Source: Bradyrhizobium zhengyangense
GTDB lineage: Bacteria > Pseudomonadota > Alphaproteobacteria > Rhizobiales > Xanthobacteraceae
Direction of reading: 5' to 3'
Assembly: GCF_022012435.1 (NCBI RefSeq)
Contig: NZ_JAKLUA010000001.1
Coordinates: 62,001-126,000 of the forward strand
DNA length: 64,000 nt
Below the pieces are notes generated by a model. It was not told the origin of the DNA. It searched no databases and was given only the letters and a program-made list of their open reading frames with translations. Below are positions 46,963 to 56,971 of this stretch, piece after piece. The position numbers were made by a program, and so were the translations under genes. Each line of letters starts with the position of its first letter. Within the stretch, counting starts at the first letter, position 1.

Positions 46963-47832
46963 ATGGCCGCGGGCATGACATCGGCGGCTTCAGAGGTTTC
47001 ATCGCCAGTCGGCGTGGTCGCAGGCGGAGGCGCCATGCCGTTCGCGGTCGCCGACTCGCTCGCTGCGCGCGGCATCACGCCGGTGCTGTTTCCTCTCCGG
47101 GGGGCCTGCGACCCGGTGCAGGTGGAGAAATTCCGCCATCGCTGGATCTCAGTCGGACAGCTTGGCCGCGCCATGCGGCTGTTCCGCGAGGAGGGGTGCC
47201 GCGACCTGATCTTCATCGGCACCTTGGTGCGGCCCTCGATCACGGAGATCCGCTTCGACATCAAGACGCTGCGACTGCTCGGTAACGTCATCCGCGCCTT
47301 CCGTGGCGGCGACGATCATCTGCTGTCCGGCGTCGGGCGGATCCTGGAGCAGGACGGCTTTCGCATGGTCGGCATCAAGGACGTCGCGCCCGACCTCCTG
47401 ATGCCAGAGGGCTGCATCAGCCGCGCCTGGCCGGCGGATAATGCCAAGAGCGACATAGAGCGCGGTCGCGCAGTGCTCACAGCGCTCGGGCCGTTCGATA
47501 TCGGGCAGGCCGCGGTCGTGATCGACGGCCATGTCGTGGCGGTCGAGGACATCGAGGGCACCGATGCGCTGCTGGCGCGCGTGGCGCGCCTGCGCGAAGA
47601 GGGCCGCATCCGCGCGGCCACGGGGCGCGGCGTGCTGGTGAAGGCGCCGAAGAGCAACCAGGATCTGCGCTTCGACCTGCCGACGATCGGCCCGCGCACG
47701 ATCGAGGGTGTCGCCAAGGCCGGCCTTGCCGGTGTCGCTGTGATCGCCGGCAACACCATCGCTGCCGAGCCGCAGGCGATGATCGCGCTTGCCGACGCCA
47801 AATATCTCTTCGTTGTTGGTCTGCCGGCGTGA
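46963..47832 (+). CDS. lpxI: UDP-2,3-diacylglucosamine pyrophosphatase LpxI
   Basis: Fourth step of lipid A synthesis: hydrolyses UDP-diacyl-GlcN to lipid X. It is the DUF1009 enzyme that replaces LpxH in Alphaproteobacteria; 289 aa. The ATG at 46963 follows GGG, 7 nt after lpxA. Recognised by VGVVAGGGAMPFAVADSLAA, ISVGQLGRAMRLFREEGCRD and the C-terminal GVAVIAGNTIAAEPQAMIAL. The end overlaps the start of lpxB. Confidence 0.94.
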   Translation: MAAGMTSAASEVSSPVGVVAGGGAMPFAVADSLAARGITPVLFPLRGACDPVQVEKFRHRWISVGQLGRAMRLFREEGCRDLIFIGTLVRPSITEIRFDIKTLRLLGNVIRAFRGGDDHLLSGVGRILEQDGFRMVGIKDVAPDLLMPEGCISRAWPADNAKSDIERGRAVLTALGPFDIGQAAVVIDGHVVAVEDIEGTDALLARVARLREEGRIRAATGRGVLVKAPKSNQDLRFDLPTIGPRTIEGVAKAGLAGVAVIAGNTIAAEPQAMIALADAKYLFVVGLPA

Positions 47833-49004
47833 TGCAGGTTCGCGATCCCAAGCGGAAGATTTTTCTGATCGCGACGGAGGAGTCCGGCGACCGGCTCGGC
47901 TCGGCCCTGATGAAGGTGCTGCGCCAGCGGCTTGGCGATGGCGTGGAGTTCGAGGGCGTCGGCGGCCTCACCATGGCGCGTGAAGGGCTCGAGACGCTAT
48001 TTCCCATCGAGGAACTGTCGATCGTCGGCCTTGCCGCCGTGGTGCAGCAGCTGCCAAAAATCCTGCGGCTGATCCGCGAGACCGCGGACGCCGTGACCGA
48101 GGCTGCGCCCGACGTGCTCGTCATCATCGACAGTCCTGATTTTACCCATCGGGTTGCCCGCCGTGTGCGCGCGAAGAATCCCTCAATCCCCGTGATCGAC
48201 TATGTCTCGCCCTCGGTCTGGGCTTGGCGGCCGGGGCGGGCGCGCGCCATGCTCGGCTATGTCGATCATGTGCTCGGCCTGCTGCCGTTCGAGCCGGAGG
48301 AATATCGCAAGCTCGGTGGGCCGCCCTGCAGCTATGTCGGCCATCCCCTGACCGAGCAATTGGGCTCGCTGCGGCCGAACATGGAGGAGCAGAAGCGCCG
48401 CGCCGGCGAGCCGCCGGTGCTGCTGGTTCTGCCCGGCAGCCGCCGCAGCGAGATCCGGCATCATCTCGACGTGTTCGGCGCGGCCATCGGCCAATTGCAG
48501 TCCAGCGGCGTCGCATTCGAATTGATGCTGCCGACCATGCCGCATCTCGAAGCCACCATTCGCGCGGGCGTCGCGAATTGGCCCGTCAAGCCGCGGATCG
48601 CGGTCGGCGAAACCGAAAAGCGCGCCGCGTTCCGGATCGCGCGCGCGGCGTTGGCAAAATCCGGCACGGTGACGCTGGAGCTGGCACTGTCAGGCATCCC
48701 GATGGTGACGGCTTATCGCGTCGGTGCGATGGAAGCTTTCATCCTGCGCCGCGCGATCCAGGTATCTTCGGTGATCCTTGCCAATCTCGTGATCGGCAAG
48801 GATGTGATCCCCGAATTTCTGCAGGAAGACTGCACGCCTTCGAGGCTCGCCGGCGCACTGTCCGAAGTGCTGACCGACTCTCCGATGCGTCGGCAGCAGG
48901 TCGAAGCCTTTGCGCAGCTCGATACCATCATGTCGACCGGCGACAAATCGCCGAGTGTGCTCGCCGCCGATATCGTTCTCGCGACGATGCGGAAAGGGCG
49001 GTAG
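47832..49004 (+). CDS. lpxB: Lipid-A-disaccharide synthase
   Basis: Glycosyltransferase (390 aa) that joins lipid X to UDP-diacyl-GlcN. The ATG at 47832 shares its first base with the lpxI stop (a GTG at 47829 is the alternative). Family features: FLIATEESGDRLGSALMK, FEGVGGLTMAREGLETLFPI, LVIIDSPDFTHRVARRVRAK, YVSPSVWAWRPGRA, and the C-terminal PEFLQEDCTP motif. It is the last gene of the envelope block, followed by a repeat element and a convergent SDR gene. Confidence 0.96.
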   Translation: MQVRDPKRKIFLIATEESGDRLGSALMKVLRQRLGDGVEFEGVGGLTMAREGLETLFPIEELSIVGLAAVVQQLPKILRLIRETADAVTEAAPDVLVIIDSPDFTHRVARRVRAKNPSIPVIDYVSPSVWAWRPGRARAMLGYVDHVLGLLPFEPEEYRKLGGPPCSYVGHPLTEQLGSLRPNMEEQKRRAGEPPVLLVLPGSRRSEIRHHLDVFGAAIGQLQSSGVAFELMLPTMPHLEATIRAGVANWPVKPRIAVGETEKRAAFRIARAALAKSGTVTLELALSGIPMVTAYRVGAMEAFILRRAIQVSSVILANLVIGKDVIPEFLQEDCTPSRLAGALSEVLTDSPMRRQQVEAFAQLDTIMSTGDKSPSVLAADIVLATMRKGR

Positions 49005-49015
49005 ACAGCGGTCTT

Positions 49016-49106
49016 GTAGGGTGGGCAAAGCGAAAGCGTGCCCACGCACTGTTTGTGACCGAGAGAGATGGTGGGCACGGCGCAAGGGCGCCTTTGCCCA
49101 CCCTAC
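49016..49106. repeat. Bradyrhizobium-type intergenic inverted-repeat element
   Basis: A 91-bp element between the convergent genes lpxB and SDR. Terminal arms GTAGGGTGGGCAAAG (49016-49030) and CTTTGCCCACCCTAC (49092-49106) are perfectly complementary over 15 bp. Inner arms CGTGCCCAC (49037-49045) and GTGGGCACG (49071-49079) add 9 bp. Sequences of this type are scattered in Bradyrhizobium intergenic regions. It would act as a bidirectional hairpin. Confidence 0.85.
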
Positions 49107-49131
49107 GAAACTACGGATACTTCCCGTGCCG

Positions 49132-49899
49132 TCAGGCTAAGCCACCATCGACCCGAAAACACTGGCAGCTGATGCGTTGACTCGCATCTGAGGCGAGGAA
49201 CAGCGCCATGTCAGCGATATCGTCGGGCGTCACCGCATCGGGGATGGCCTGGCGCGTGCGCATCTCGGTGATCTGCCGCTCGTCCGGATACCATAGCTTG
49301 CGCTGCCGCTCGGTGATGACCATCCCCGGTGCGATGGCGTTGACGCGGATACGGTCCGGACCGAACTTGCGGCCGAGCGAATTGGTGAAGCCGACGATCG
49401 CCGCCTTGGCTCCGGCGTAGACCGGCAGCCCTGGTGCGCCGCGCATCCAGGCGATCGAGGACATGTTGATGATCGAACCGCCGCCGCGCGCCTGCATCTG
49501 CGGCACCACGGCTTGCGCGGCAAAGAAGACGTGCTTGAAATTGACACCGATCATCCAGTCGAAGTCCGTCGGCGTCACGTCTGAGAGCACCTGGCGCTGG
49601 TCATTGGCGGCGTTGTTGACGAGAACCGCGGCATCGCCAAGCGATGCGTGGACCTTCGCCAGCGCGGCGCGCAGCGCGTCGATATCAAGGAGGTCGCAGG
49701 GCACGAACAGCGGCGCTGTGCCTGACTTCTTGGCCACCTCCTGCGCCAGCGCTTCGCCGGCCTGCGTGTCGATGTCGAGGAAAGCGACGCGGGAGCCCTG
49801 GGCAGCGAATGCGTGCACGAAAGCGGCGCCGATGCCGCTGGCGCCGCCGGTAATCACCACCACGCGATTGGCGAGGTCGGCATAGGTCGTCTGGGTCAT
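49132..49899 (-). CDS. SDR-family oxidoreductase at the end of the ROK/CUT1 sugar operon
   Basis: A 255-residue classical short-chain dehydrogenase. NAD(P) motif ITGGASGIGAAFVHAF near residue 16, NNAAN at 92, catalytic Ser in NMSSIAWMRG, YAGAKAAIVGF (Tyr-x3-Lys) and NAIAPGMV. Its ATG overlaps the stop of the transporter ATPase gene (ATGA), so it is part of that operon and probably oxidises the imported sugar or polyol. The C-terminus QRISCQCFRVDGGLA is the normal VDGG end. Specific substrate unknown. Confidence 0.92.
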   Translation of the reverse strand: MTQTTYADLANRVVVITGGASGIGAAFVHAFAAQGSRVAFLDIDTQAGEALAQEVAKKSGTAPLFVPCDLLDIDALRAALAKVHASLGDAAVLVNNAANDQRQVLSDVTPTDFDWMIGVNFKHVFFAAQAVVPQMQARGGGSIINMSSIAWMRGAPGLPVYAGAKAAIVGFTNSLGRKFGPDRIRVNAIAPGMVITERQRKLWYPDERQITEMRTRQAIPDAVTPDDIADMALFLASDASQRISCQCFRVDGGLA

Positions 49900-51011
49900 G
49901 CGATCAGTCGCTCCGTCTCAGGGTCGAACAGGCAAATGCGCCTGATATCAAGGGCAAAGGAAGCGGTGGTACCCGGCGTCGGGCGGATGTCCGGCGAGAT
50001 GCGCGCCTGGGCGGGCTCTCCGCCCAGCCGCAGCAGGACGATGGTCTCGGCGCCCGTGGGCTCGACGAGCTCGACCGGTGCGGTGACCATGACGGGCGGC
50101 CCCACGGCTCCGGAGAACACGCGGTCGCCCTCAGCGATGCATTCGGGCCTGATTCCGAGCACCACGTCGCGGCCGACATAGGAGGCCGCCGCGTCATAGC
50201 CCTGCAGGCGGAGACGGACCTCGTCCGGACGGCCTGAACCGATCACCACGACAGGTCCGTTGCTATCTGCCTCGAGCCGGGCCGGCATCGTGTTCATCGG
50301 CGGCGAGCCCATGAAGCGGGCGACGAAGAGATTGGCGGGATAGCGGTAGACGGTGTCGGGGTCGGCGAATTGCTGCACCACGCCGCGATGCATCACGGCA
50401 ATGCGGGTCGCCATTGTCATCGCCTCGATCTGGTCGTGGGTGACATAGACGATGGTGGCGCCGATGCGCTGGTGCAGCCGCTTGATCTCCATGCGCATCT
50501 CGACGCGCAGCTTGGCATCGAGATTGGAGAGCGGCTCGTCGAACAGGAAGAGCAGGGGATCGCGTACCAGCGCGCGTCCCATCGCCACGCGCTGGCGCTG
50601 GCCGCCTGACAATTGCGACGGCTTGCGACCGAGCAGCGGCTCGATCTGGAGCAGTCGGGCGACGTTCGCCAGCGCCTTCTCCTGCTCGGCTTTGGCGACG
50701 CCGCGGCATTCCATGCCGAAGGTGATGTTCTGACGCACCGTCATCGAGGGATAGAGCGCATAGGATTGGAACACCATGGCGATGTCGCGGTCCTTTGGCG
50801 GGACGTCATTGACGATCCGCCCTCCGATCTCGATGGTGCCGTCGCTGGCGCGATCGAGCCCGGCGACGATGTTGAGCAGCGTGGACTTGCCGCAGCCGGA
50901 CGGCCCAACCAGCACGGTGAATTCGCCGCTCTCGATGTCGAGGTCGATGCCCTTGAGCACCTCGAGATTGGCGTAGCGCTTGGACAGGGCGCGAATGCTC
51001 AGTGCTGCCAT
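49896..51011 (-). CDS. CUT1 sugar ABC transporter ATPase (UgpC/MsmK type)
   Basis: ATPase (371 aa) of a carbohydrate importer: Walker A GPSGCGKST near residue 36, Q-loop VFQSYALYPSMTVRQNITFG, signature LSGGQRQRVAMGRALVRDP, Walker B FLFDEPLSNLDAKLR, and His-loop YVTHDQIEAMTMA. A C-terminal TOBE/regulatory domain follows (residues 240-371). It lies 10 nt after the second permease gene and overlaps the SDR gene, fifth in a six-gene operon. Confidence 0.95.
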   Translation of the reverse strand: MAALSIRALSKRYANLEVLKGIDLDIESGEFTVLVGPSGCGKSTLLNIVAGLDRASDGTIEIGGRIVNDVPPKDRDIAMVFQSYALYPSMTVRQNITFGMECRGVAKAEQEKALANVARLLQIEPLLGRKPSQLSGGQRQRVAMGRALVRDPLLFLFDEPLSNLDAKLRVEMRMEIKRLHQRIGATIVYVTHDQIEAMTMATRIAVMHRGVVQQFADPDTVYRYPANLFVARFMGSPPMNTMPARLEADSNGPVVVIGSGRPDEVRLRLQGYDAAASYVGRDVVLGIRPECIAEGDRVFSGAVGPPVMVTAPVELVEPTGAETIVLLRLGGEPAQARISPDIRPTPGTTASFALDIRRICLFDPETERLIA

Positions 51012-51021
51012 GACATATCCA

Positions 51022-51879
51022 TCATTTCACGGCCCCGGCAGTGAGGCCGCGTACAAAATACCTGCCGCCGAAGAGATAGATCAGCAGAGTGGGCAGGGCG
51101 GCGATGATCACCGCGGCGCTCTGCACACCTTGCTTGGGGATATCTGCGACAGGGGTAGACAGTGCGATGAGCGCGGCCGTCACGGGCTGCTGCTGGCCGG
51201 TCGTGAAGGTCACGCCGTAGAGGAATTCGTTCCAGATATGAGTGAACTGCCAGATCACGGTGACGATCAGGATGGGTGCCGAGAGCGGCAGGATGATACG
51301 CCAGAAGATGCGAAAGAAGCCGGCGCCATCGATGCGTGCGGCTCGGATCAGCTCGTGCGGAATGGCGACATAATAGTTTCGGCAGAACAGCACCGTGAAG
51401 GAGAGCCCCTGGATCGTGTGGATCAGCACGAGACCCGACAGCGTGTTGATGAGCCCGATGTCCCGCAACACGATGGTCCAGGGCAAGAGGCGCATCTGCT
51501 GGGGCAGGAAGAGGCCGAGGGTGACGATGCCGTAGATCCAGTTATCACCGCGAAAACGCCAGAGCGATACGGCGTAACCGGCGACAGCGCCGAGCAGGGT
51601 CGAGAAGATCGTCGCCGGGATCGTGATGAGCGCTGAGTTCAACATGTACGGCCGGATGCCGGCGCAGGTCTCGGCGACGCAGAAGCCGCTCCACGCCATG
51701 GCGTAATTGCCAAAGGCCCAGTTTTGCGGCCAGCCGATCATCGAGCTCTGCGCGATCTCCTCATTGGTCCGCAGCGAGTTCAGGACGACGACGACCAAAG
51801 GCGCAAGGTAGGCGGCCGCGAACAAGGTCACGATCAGATAGATCAGAGCGCGGCTTGGGGTGAAGCTTCGGTCACGCAT
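51022..51879 (-). CDS. CUT1 sugar ABC transporter permease 2 (MalG type)
   Basis: Inner-membrane permease, 285 aa, six helices. The start is ATG 51879, which overlaps the end of the first permease gene by 8 nt. The EAA loop reads HELIRAARIDGAGFFRIFWR, then IILPLSAPIL, which contacts the ATPase. It ends FGGRYFVRGLTAGAVK, the usual MalG-family C-terminus. Works with the permease, binding protein and ATPase of the same operon. Confidence 0.93.
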   Translation of the reverse strand: MRDRSFTPSRALIYLIVTLFAAAYLAPLVVVVLNSLRTNEEIAQSSMIGWPQNWAFGNYAMAWSGFCVAETCAGIRPYMLNSALITIPATIFSTLLGAVAGYAVSLWRFRGDNWIYGIVTLGLFLPQQMRLLPWTIVLRDIGLINTLSGLVLIHTIQGLSFTVLFCRNYYVAIPHELIRAARIDGAGFFRIFWRIILPLSAPILIVTVIWQFTHIWNEFLYGVTFTTGQQQPVTAALIALSTPVADIPKQGVQSAAVIIAALPTLLIYLFGGRYFVRGLTAGAVK

Positions 51880-52801
51880 GGGCCGCCCGCCGTTGCCGGA
51901 CATAGCGCCACGCCGCATAGGGCAGCAGCACTGCAAGAAGGATGAGCAACATCAGCACTGCCGCCGCCGCGCCCCGCCCGAGCTGGCTGCGCTGGAACAT
52001 CAAATCGTAAACGACAAGGGCCGGCAGCTGGGTCGCGATTCCCGGCCCGCCATTGGTGAGTGCGCGGACGAGGTCGAATGCCGAGATCGCAAACTGCAAC
52101 TGGACGACGATGACCGTGACGGTGATCGGCCAAAGCGTCGGCAGAATGACGCGCCAATAGGTTCGAACAGGCCCGGCACCGTCGATCTGTGCCGCCTTGA
52201 TGATATCGGAATCGACGGAGCGGAGGCCGGCCAGGAAGAGGGCCATGGCAAAGCCGGAGGATTGCCAGATCGCGGCAATGACAATGGTCCAGATCGCCAT
52301 GTCGCGGTTGACCAGCCAGTCGAAGTGGAAGGAGGTCCAGCCGAGATCATGGGCAAGCTTCTCGATGCCGATGCCGGGATTGAGCAGCCAGCTCCACACC
52401 GTGCCGGTCACGACGAAGGACACGGCCAGGGGATACAGGAAGATGGTCCGCAGCACGTTCTCGCCGCGAATGCGCTGATCGAGCAGGATCGCGAGCAGGA
52501 GGCCGGTCGTCAAACTGAGCAGCACGAAAGCGATGCCGAACAGCAGCAGATTGTCGAAGGCGATCTGCCAGTTTCGCGACGCCAGGACCGAATTGTAGTT
52601 GCGCAAACCGACCCAGCCCGTCACGGGAATAAGGGTGGAGGGCGTGAACGAAATCCAGATGGTCCAGATCGAAAACGAGATGAGGTGCGCTGCTGATAAC
52701 AGCAGCGGCACCCAGATCACCAGAAATTCGGGCAGCCGGCGCACCATCTCGGAGGTCGCCGACCGGCCCGGCCGTGTTGCTGTCGAAGCGACGTCGGTCA
52801 A
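51872..52801 (-). CDS. CUT1 sugar ABC transporter permease 1 (MalF type)
   Basis: Inner-membrane permease, 309 aa, six helices. The EAA loop is DIIKAAQIDGAGPVRTYWRV, then ILPTLWPI. The first codon is taken as TTG at 52801 because it overlaps the binding-protein stop (TTGA) and keeps the normal N-terminal length; the next in-frame ATG (residue 19) would remove part of the cytoplasmic N-terminus but keep all helices. Co-translated with its neighbours. Confidence 0.92.
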   Translation of the reverse strand: MTDVASTATRPGRSATSEMVRRLPEFLVIWVPLLLSAAHLISFSIWTIWISFTPSTLIPVTGWVGLRNYNSVLASRNWQIAFDNLLLFGIAFVLLSLTTGLLLAILLDQRIRGENVLRTIFLYPLAVSFVVTGTVWSWLLNPGIGIEKLAHDLGWTSFHFDWLVNRDMAIWTIVIAAIWQSSGFAMALFLAGLRSVDSDIIKAAQIDGAGPVRTYWRVILPTLWPITVTVIVVQLQFAISAFDLVRALTNGGPGIATQLPALVVYDLMFQRSQLGRGAAAAVLMLLILLAVLLPYAAWRYVRQRRAAHA

Positions 52802-54084
52802 CGTGCGCCCTCGACGGCCTCGGCGAGGCGGCTGACGGCCTCATCCGGCTTGATCGTCTTGTTCTTCACATATTCGGTGATGACGTCGATTATCGCGGCG
52901 GTCAGGCCGTTTTCCTGGGCCATGTTGTGGGCGAGGCTGAGGACGGCCTGATTGTTGCCCATGGCATTCTTCAGTGCAGCCGCGGTTGTCCGTTGACCGT
53001 CCGACCAGCCTGCACCGGTCAAATCGACATCGGTACGCACGGGGATCGATCCCGTGATCTGCGAATACATGGTCTGGATCGCCGGATCCATCACGAGCTG
53101 TGCCATCAACATCTGGCCGGCCTGGAGATCGGCCTCCTTGCGCTGCCAGAAGATGAAGGCATCGGCATTCAACAGGAAGACAGGCTTGCCGTTGTCACTG
53201 GGGCCGGGGGTGATGACGTAGTCGTCAAACTTGAAGCCGGCGTTCTTCAACACGCCCTGCGCCCAGCCGCCCATGATCAGCATGCCCATGTCGCCGTCGA
53301 CGAAGCGCTTCAAATTAGTGGCATAGGGTTGGACGCCGACATTGGGGTCACACCAGTCGGAGATCTTGCGCGTCTGCGCGAAGGCTGCCTTCATCTCGGG
53401 GCCCTCCAGCGCCTTCTTGTCGAGATTCATGCAGGCGGCGCGGTATGCCGTCGGGCTGATGCCGGCCAGGGATGCCTCGAATTTCTGCCCGTCGTCGGCG
53501 CGGGTGCCGCCATTGGCGATGGGGTAGGCCATTCCGGCCGACTTCATTTTCTCGGCAAGGTCGTTGAAGTCAGCCCAGGTGACGGGGACCTTGTCAGCCT
53601 TGGCCTTGTCCATCCCGCGCTTGGAGAGAAACAGCATATTCGTGCTGTAGATCTGCAGCGGCAGCGCGATCCACTTTCCGGCCGGCTTGTGCAATTTTGC
53701 AAGATCCGGCGCGACGACCTTCTCGTAGCCGGCCGCCGCGACCACGGCGTCGAGATCAACGGTCGGAGCAATCTTCGACCAGGCGGCAATCTCGGGGCCC
53801 TTGAGCTGCGAACAGGCCGGCGGATCGCCGGCGATGATCTGCGCACGCAGCTTGTTCATCATGTCCGTGGTGAAGCCGGGGACGGGCGAGTGCTGCCAGA
53901 CGCCGCCTTTCTCCTCGAATTTCTTGCCGAGTGCGGTGATGGCGGCTCCATCGCTGCCGGCGGACCATTGCGAGATTGCGGTGAGGCGCGGCTTGACCGC
54001 GCCCTGTGCGCGGGCAAAGGCCGGCAGCGCGAGTGCGGCAGCAGATCCAGCGAGCAGACGGCGCCTTGTTGTTGTGATCGGCAT
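52798..54084 (-). CDS. Extracellular sugar-binding protein (CUT1 family 1)
   Basis: Binding protein of 428 aa. The ATG at 54084 follows GGGAGGAA; a longer frame from 54153 has no ribosome site. It has a twin-arginine-like signal (TTTRRRLLAGSAAALALPAF, then ARAQ). The mature part has the SBP_bac_1 pattern: ISQWSAGSDGAAITALGKKF at the N-terminus, VPVTWADFNDLAEKMKSAG, and MGMLIMGGWAQGVLKNAG. The sugar is not deducible, although similar proteins bind glucose, mannose or related aldoses. Confidence 0.92.
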   Translation of the reverse strand: MPITTTRRRLLAGSAAALALPAFARAQGAVKPRLTAISQWSAGSDGAAITALGKKFEEKGGVWQHSPVPGFTTDMMNKLRAQIIAGDPPACSQLKGPEIAAWSKIAPTVDLDAVVAAAGYEKVVAPDLAKLHKPAGKWIALPLQIYSTNMLFLSKRGMDKAKADKVPVTWADFNDLAEKMKSAGMAYPIANGGTRADDGQKFEASLAGISPTAYRAACMNLDKKALEGPEMKAAFAQTRKISDWCDPNVGVQPYATNLKRFVDGDMGMLIMGGWAQGVLKNAGFKFDDYVITPGPSDNGKPVFLLNADAFIFWQRKEADLQAGQMLMAQLVMDPAIQTMYSQITGSIPVRTDVDLTGAGWSDGQRTTAAALKNAMGNNQAVLSLAHNMAQENGLTAAIIDVITEYVKNKTIKPDEAVSRLAEAVEGAR

Positions 54085-54168
54085 GGCTAGTTCCTCCCGG
54101 GTGTGAAGTTTTTGCGCCGTTTTGGCGCGGTTGTTGGCGTGCGCGAGCCGCACGCGGCTTAGGTCATC

Positions 54169-55359
54169 TCAGGCGGCCTCCGTCGATGCGGCGGCCATGC
54201 CGCCGGATCTCGCCAGGCAGAACGCGGCGAAGGCGAGGGCGGCCTGCGGATCGTTGCCGGTCGAAGGCGGCACAAAGGCGAGCGACACCTGCGCCAGCTT
54301 CCGGCCGCCGAGCAGGCTGGAATCGATGCCGTCGCTCACGGCTTTTCGATCGTCTTCCGCAAGAAGCGATGGCCAGCCGCTGACGACAACGCCGCGGCAT
54401 GGTTTGACGTTCAATGTGTTGCCGATGGCGAGACCGAGCCGGAACAGCCGCTGGCGCAATTCCTGCCGCAGCCGCGTCGTGAGGGGGACCGTTGTCACCC
54501 AGTCAGAGCCAAGCTGGAGCAATTCTGCTTCGGTCATGCGCAGCAGCTCGGCCAGCGCCGGCAACGACGTGTAGGCTTCGACGCAGCCATGATGTCCGCA
54601 GCGACAACGCGGGCCGTCGGTTCCAAAAACCATGTGGCCGAGCTCGACCGGCTCGAGTGCGTCGTCCTCACTGGGATCACCGATCCAGGCGCCCGCGACA
54701 CCCTGGCCGACGAAGACGAACAGATGCGCGTCGGCGAACGGATAGTTTTCGTTGCGGCAGCGATGAAAGGCGGCGTGCGCGACCACCGAATTAGTGAAAG
54801 TCACCGGCACGCCCGCAAACAGCTCGGCGAGCATGTCGCCGATCTGTTCGATGTCACAGGGAATGATGGGGTTGCCGAACTCGCTGAGGCGGCCGAGGCC
54901 CGGAACGGTCACGCCGACATGTGCGAGCCTGATGCGGCGGCGGCGCGTCCAGTCGCGCAGCAGGTGCAGGGCTTCGCGGAACACCCGGCCCATGGTTTCG
55001 ACGGTCGGCTTTCGCGGCAGCGGCACACGCTCGATGTAATGCAGCTCGCCCGACAAATTGCCAACGCCGACGCTGAGCCATTCTCCGGTGAGCTCGAGTG
55101 CAGCCAGCGCCACCGTGCGATCGAGCGAGACGAGACCGGTCGGGCCGCCGACGTAAGGAGCAGGGCGCCTGACTTCCTCGATCAGGCCTTCAGCCTTGAG
55201 GTCGAACAGGATGCGCGACAGGCTTGCTTCGGACAGCCGCACGGCTCTCGCCAGCGGCGGCCGGAACGAGCCGCCGGACTGGAGCAAATGAGTCAAAATG
55301 GCGGCGCGCGTCTGCCGCCGACTTCTCGGCTGCTCCGGCATTTCCATCCCTGTCGTCAT
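54169..55359 (-). CDS. ROK-family transcription regulator (NagC/XylR-like)
   Basis: A 396-residue repressor with an N-terminal winged helix (RAAILTHLLQSGGSFRPPLA, RAVRLSEASLSRILFDLKAE) and a C-terminal ROK sugar-kinase-like domain. The ROK zinc signature is intact: ELGHMVFGTDGPRCRCGHHGCVE, then AYTSLPALA. It is first in the leftward operon, 84 nt before the binding-protein gene, and a perfect palindrome overlaps its first ATG (55358-55378). ATGs at 55347 and 55341 are alternatives; the last has AGGGA at good spacing and would leave the palindrome outside the coding region. The effector is probably the imported sugar. Confidence 0.93.
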   Translation of the reverse strand: MTTGMEMPEQPRSRRQTRAAILTHLLQSGGSFRPPLARAVRLSEASLSRILFDLKAEGLIEEVRRPAPYVGGPTGLVSLDRTVALAALELTGEWLSVGVGNLSGELHYIERVPLPRKPTVETMGRVFREALHLLRDWTRRRRIRLAHVGVTVPGLGRLSEFGNPIIPCDIEQIGDMLAELFAGVPVTFTNSVVAHAAFHRCRNENYPFADAHLFVFVGQGVAGAWIGDPSEDDALEPVELGHMVFGTDGPRCRCGHHGCVEAYTSLPALAELLRMTEAELLQLGSDWVTTVPLTTRLRQELRQRLFRLGLAIGNTLNVKPCRGVVVSGWPSLLAEDDRKAVSDGIDSSLLGGRKLAQVSLAFVPPSTGNDPQAALAFAAFCLARSGGMAAASTEAA

Positions 55360-55378
55360 TCTTACTTAGAGTAAGAAT
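55358..55378. promoter_or_regulatory. Palindromic operator at the 5' end of the ROK/CUT1 operon
   Basis: Arms ATTCTTACT (55358-55366) and AGTAAGAAT (55370-55378) are perfectly complementary over 9 bp around the centre TAG. It touches the first possible ROK start codon. It is the only such palindrome seen at this operon and best explained as the site of ROK autorepression. Confidence 0.7.
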
Positions 55379-55469
55379 TTGCCTACGGAGCGTTTCAACT
55401 GTCAAGCGCTCGTCGGCGCGATGCGTCGACTTGTTGTTGTGCGGGGCAACACGTAGGGTGAGCACAAAC

Positions 55470-55498
55470 AAAAACGGCGCCATCGCGAGATGGCGCCG
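55470..55498 (-). terminator. Intrinsic terminator after gltA (leftward)
   Basis: Stem CGGCGCCATC / GATGGCGCCG (10 bp), loop GCGA, followed on the minus strand by TTTTTGTTTG. It lies 25 nt after the gltA stop. Confidence 0.9.
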
Positions 55499-55522
55499 CT
55501 TCGAAAGCCGTATCGACAAGAC

Positions 55523-56827
<1,305 letters not shown>

Positions 56828-56971
56828 CAGAGGTCCCCGATGTGTGGTGAAACGGGCCGGAGCCGGAGGCCCCCAAGGAGAAGATGGGGCAGGCCGGATG
56901 TTCCAGAATGTACGGGGAGATGGGTATATTATTGCTGTGTGCGCTGCAAGATCATGGCAGCCATGGCCTAC

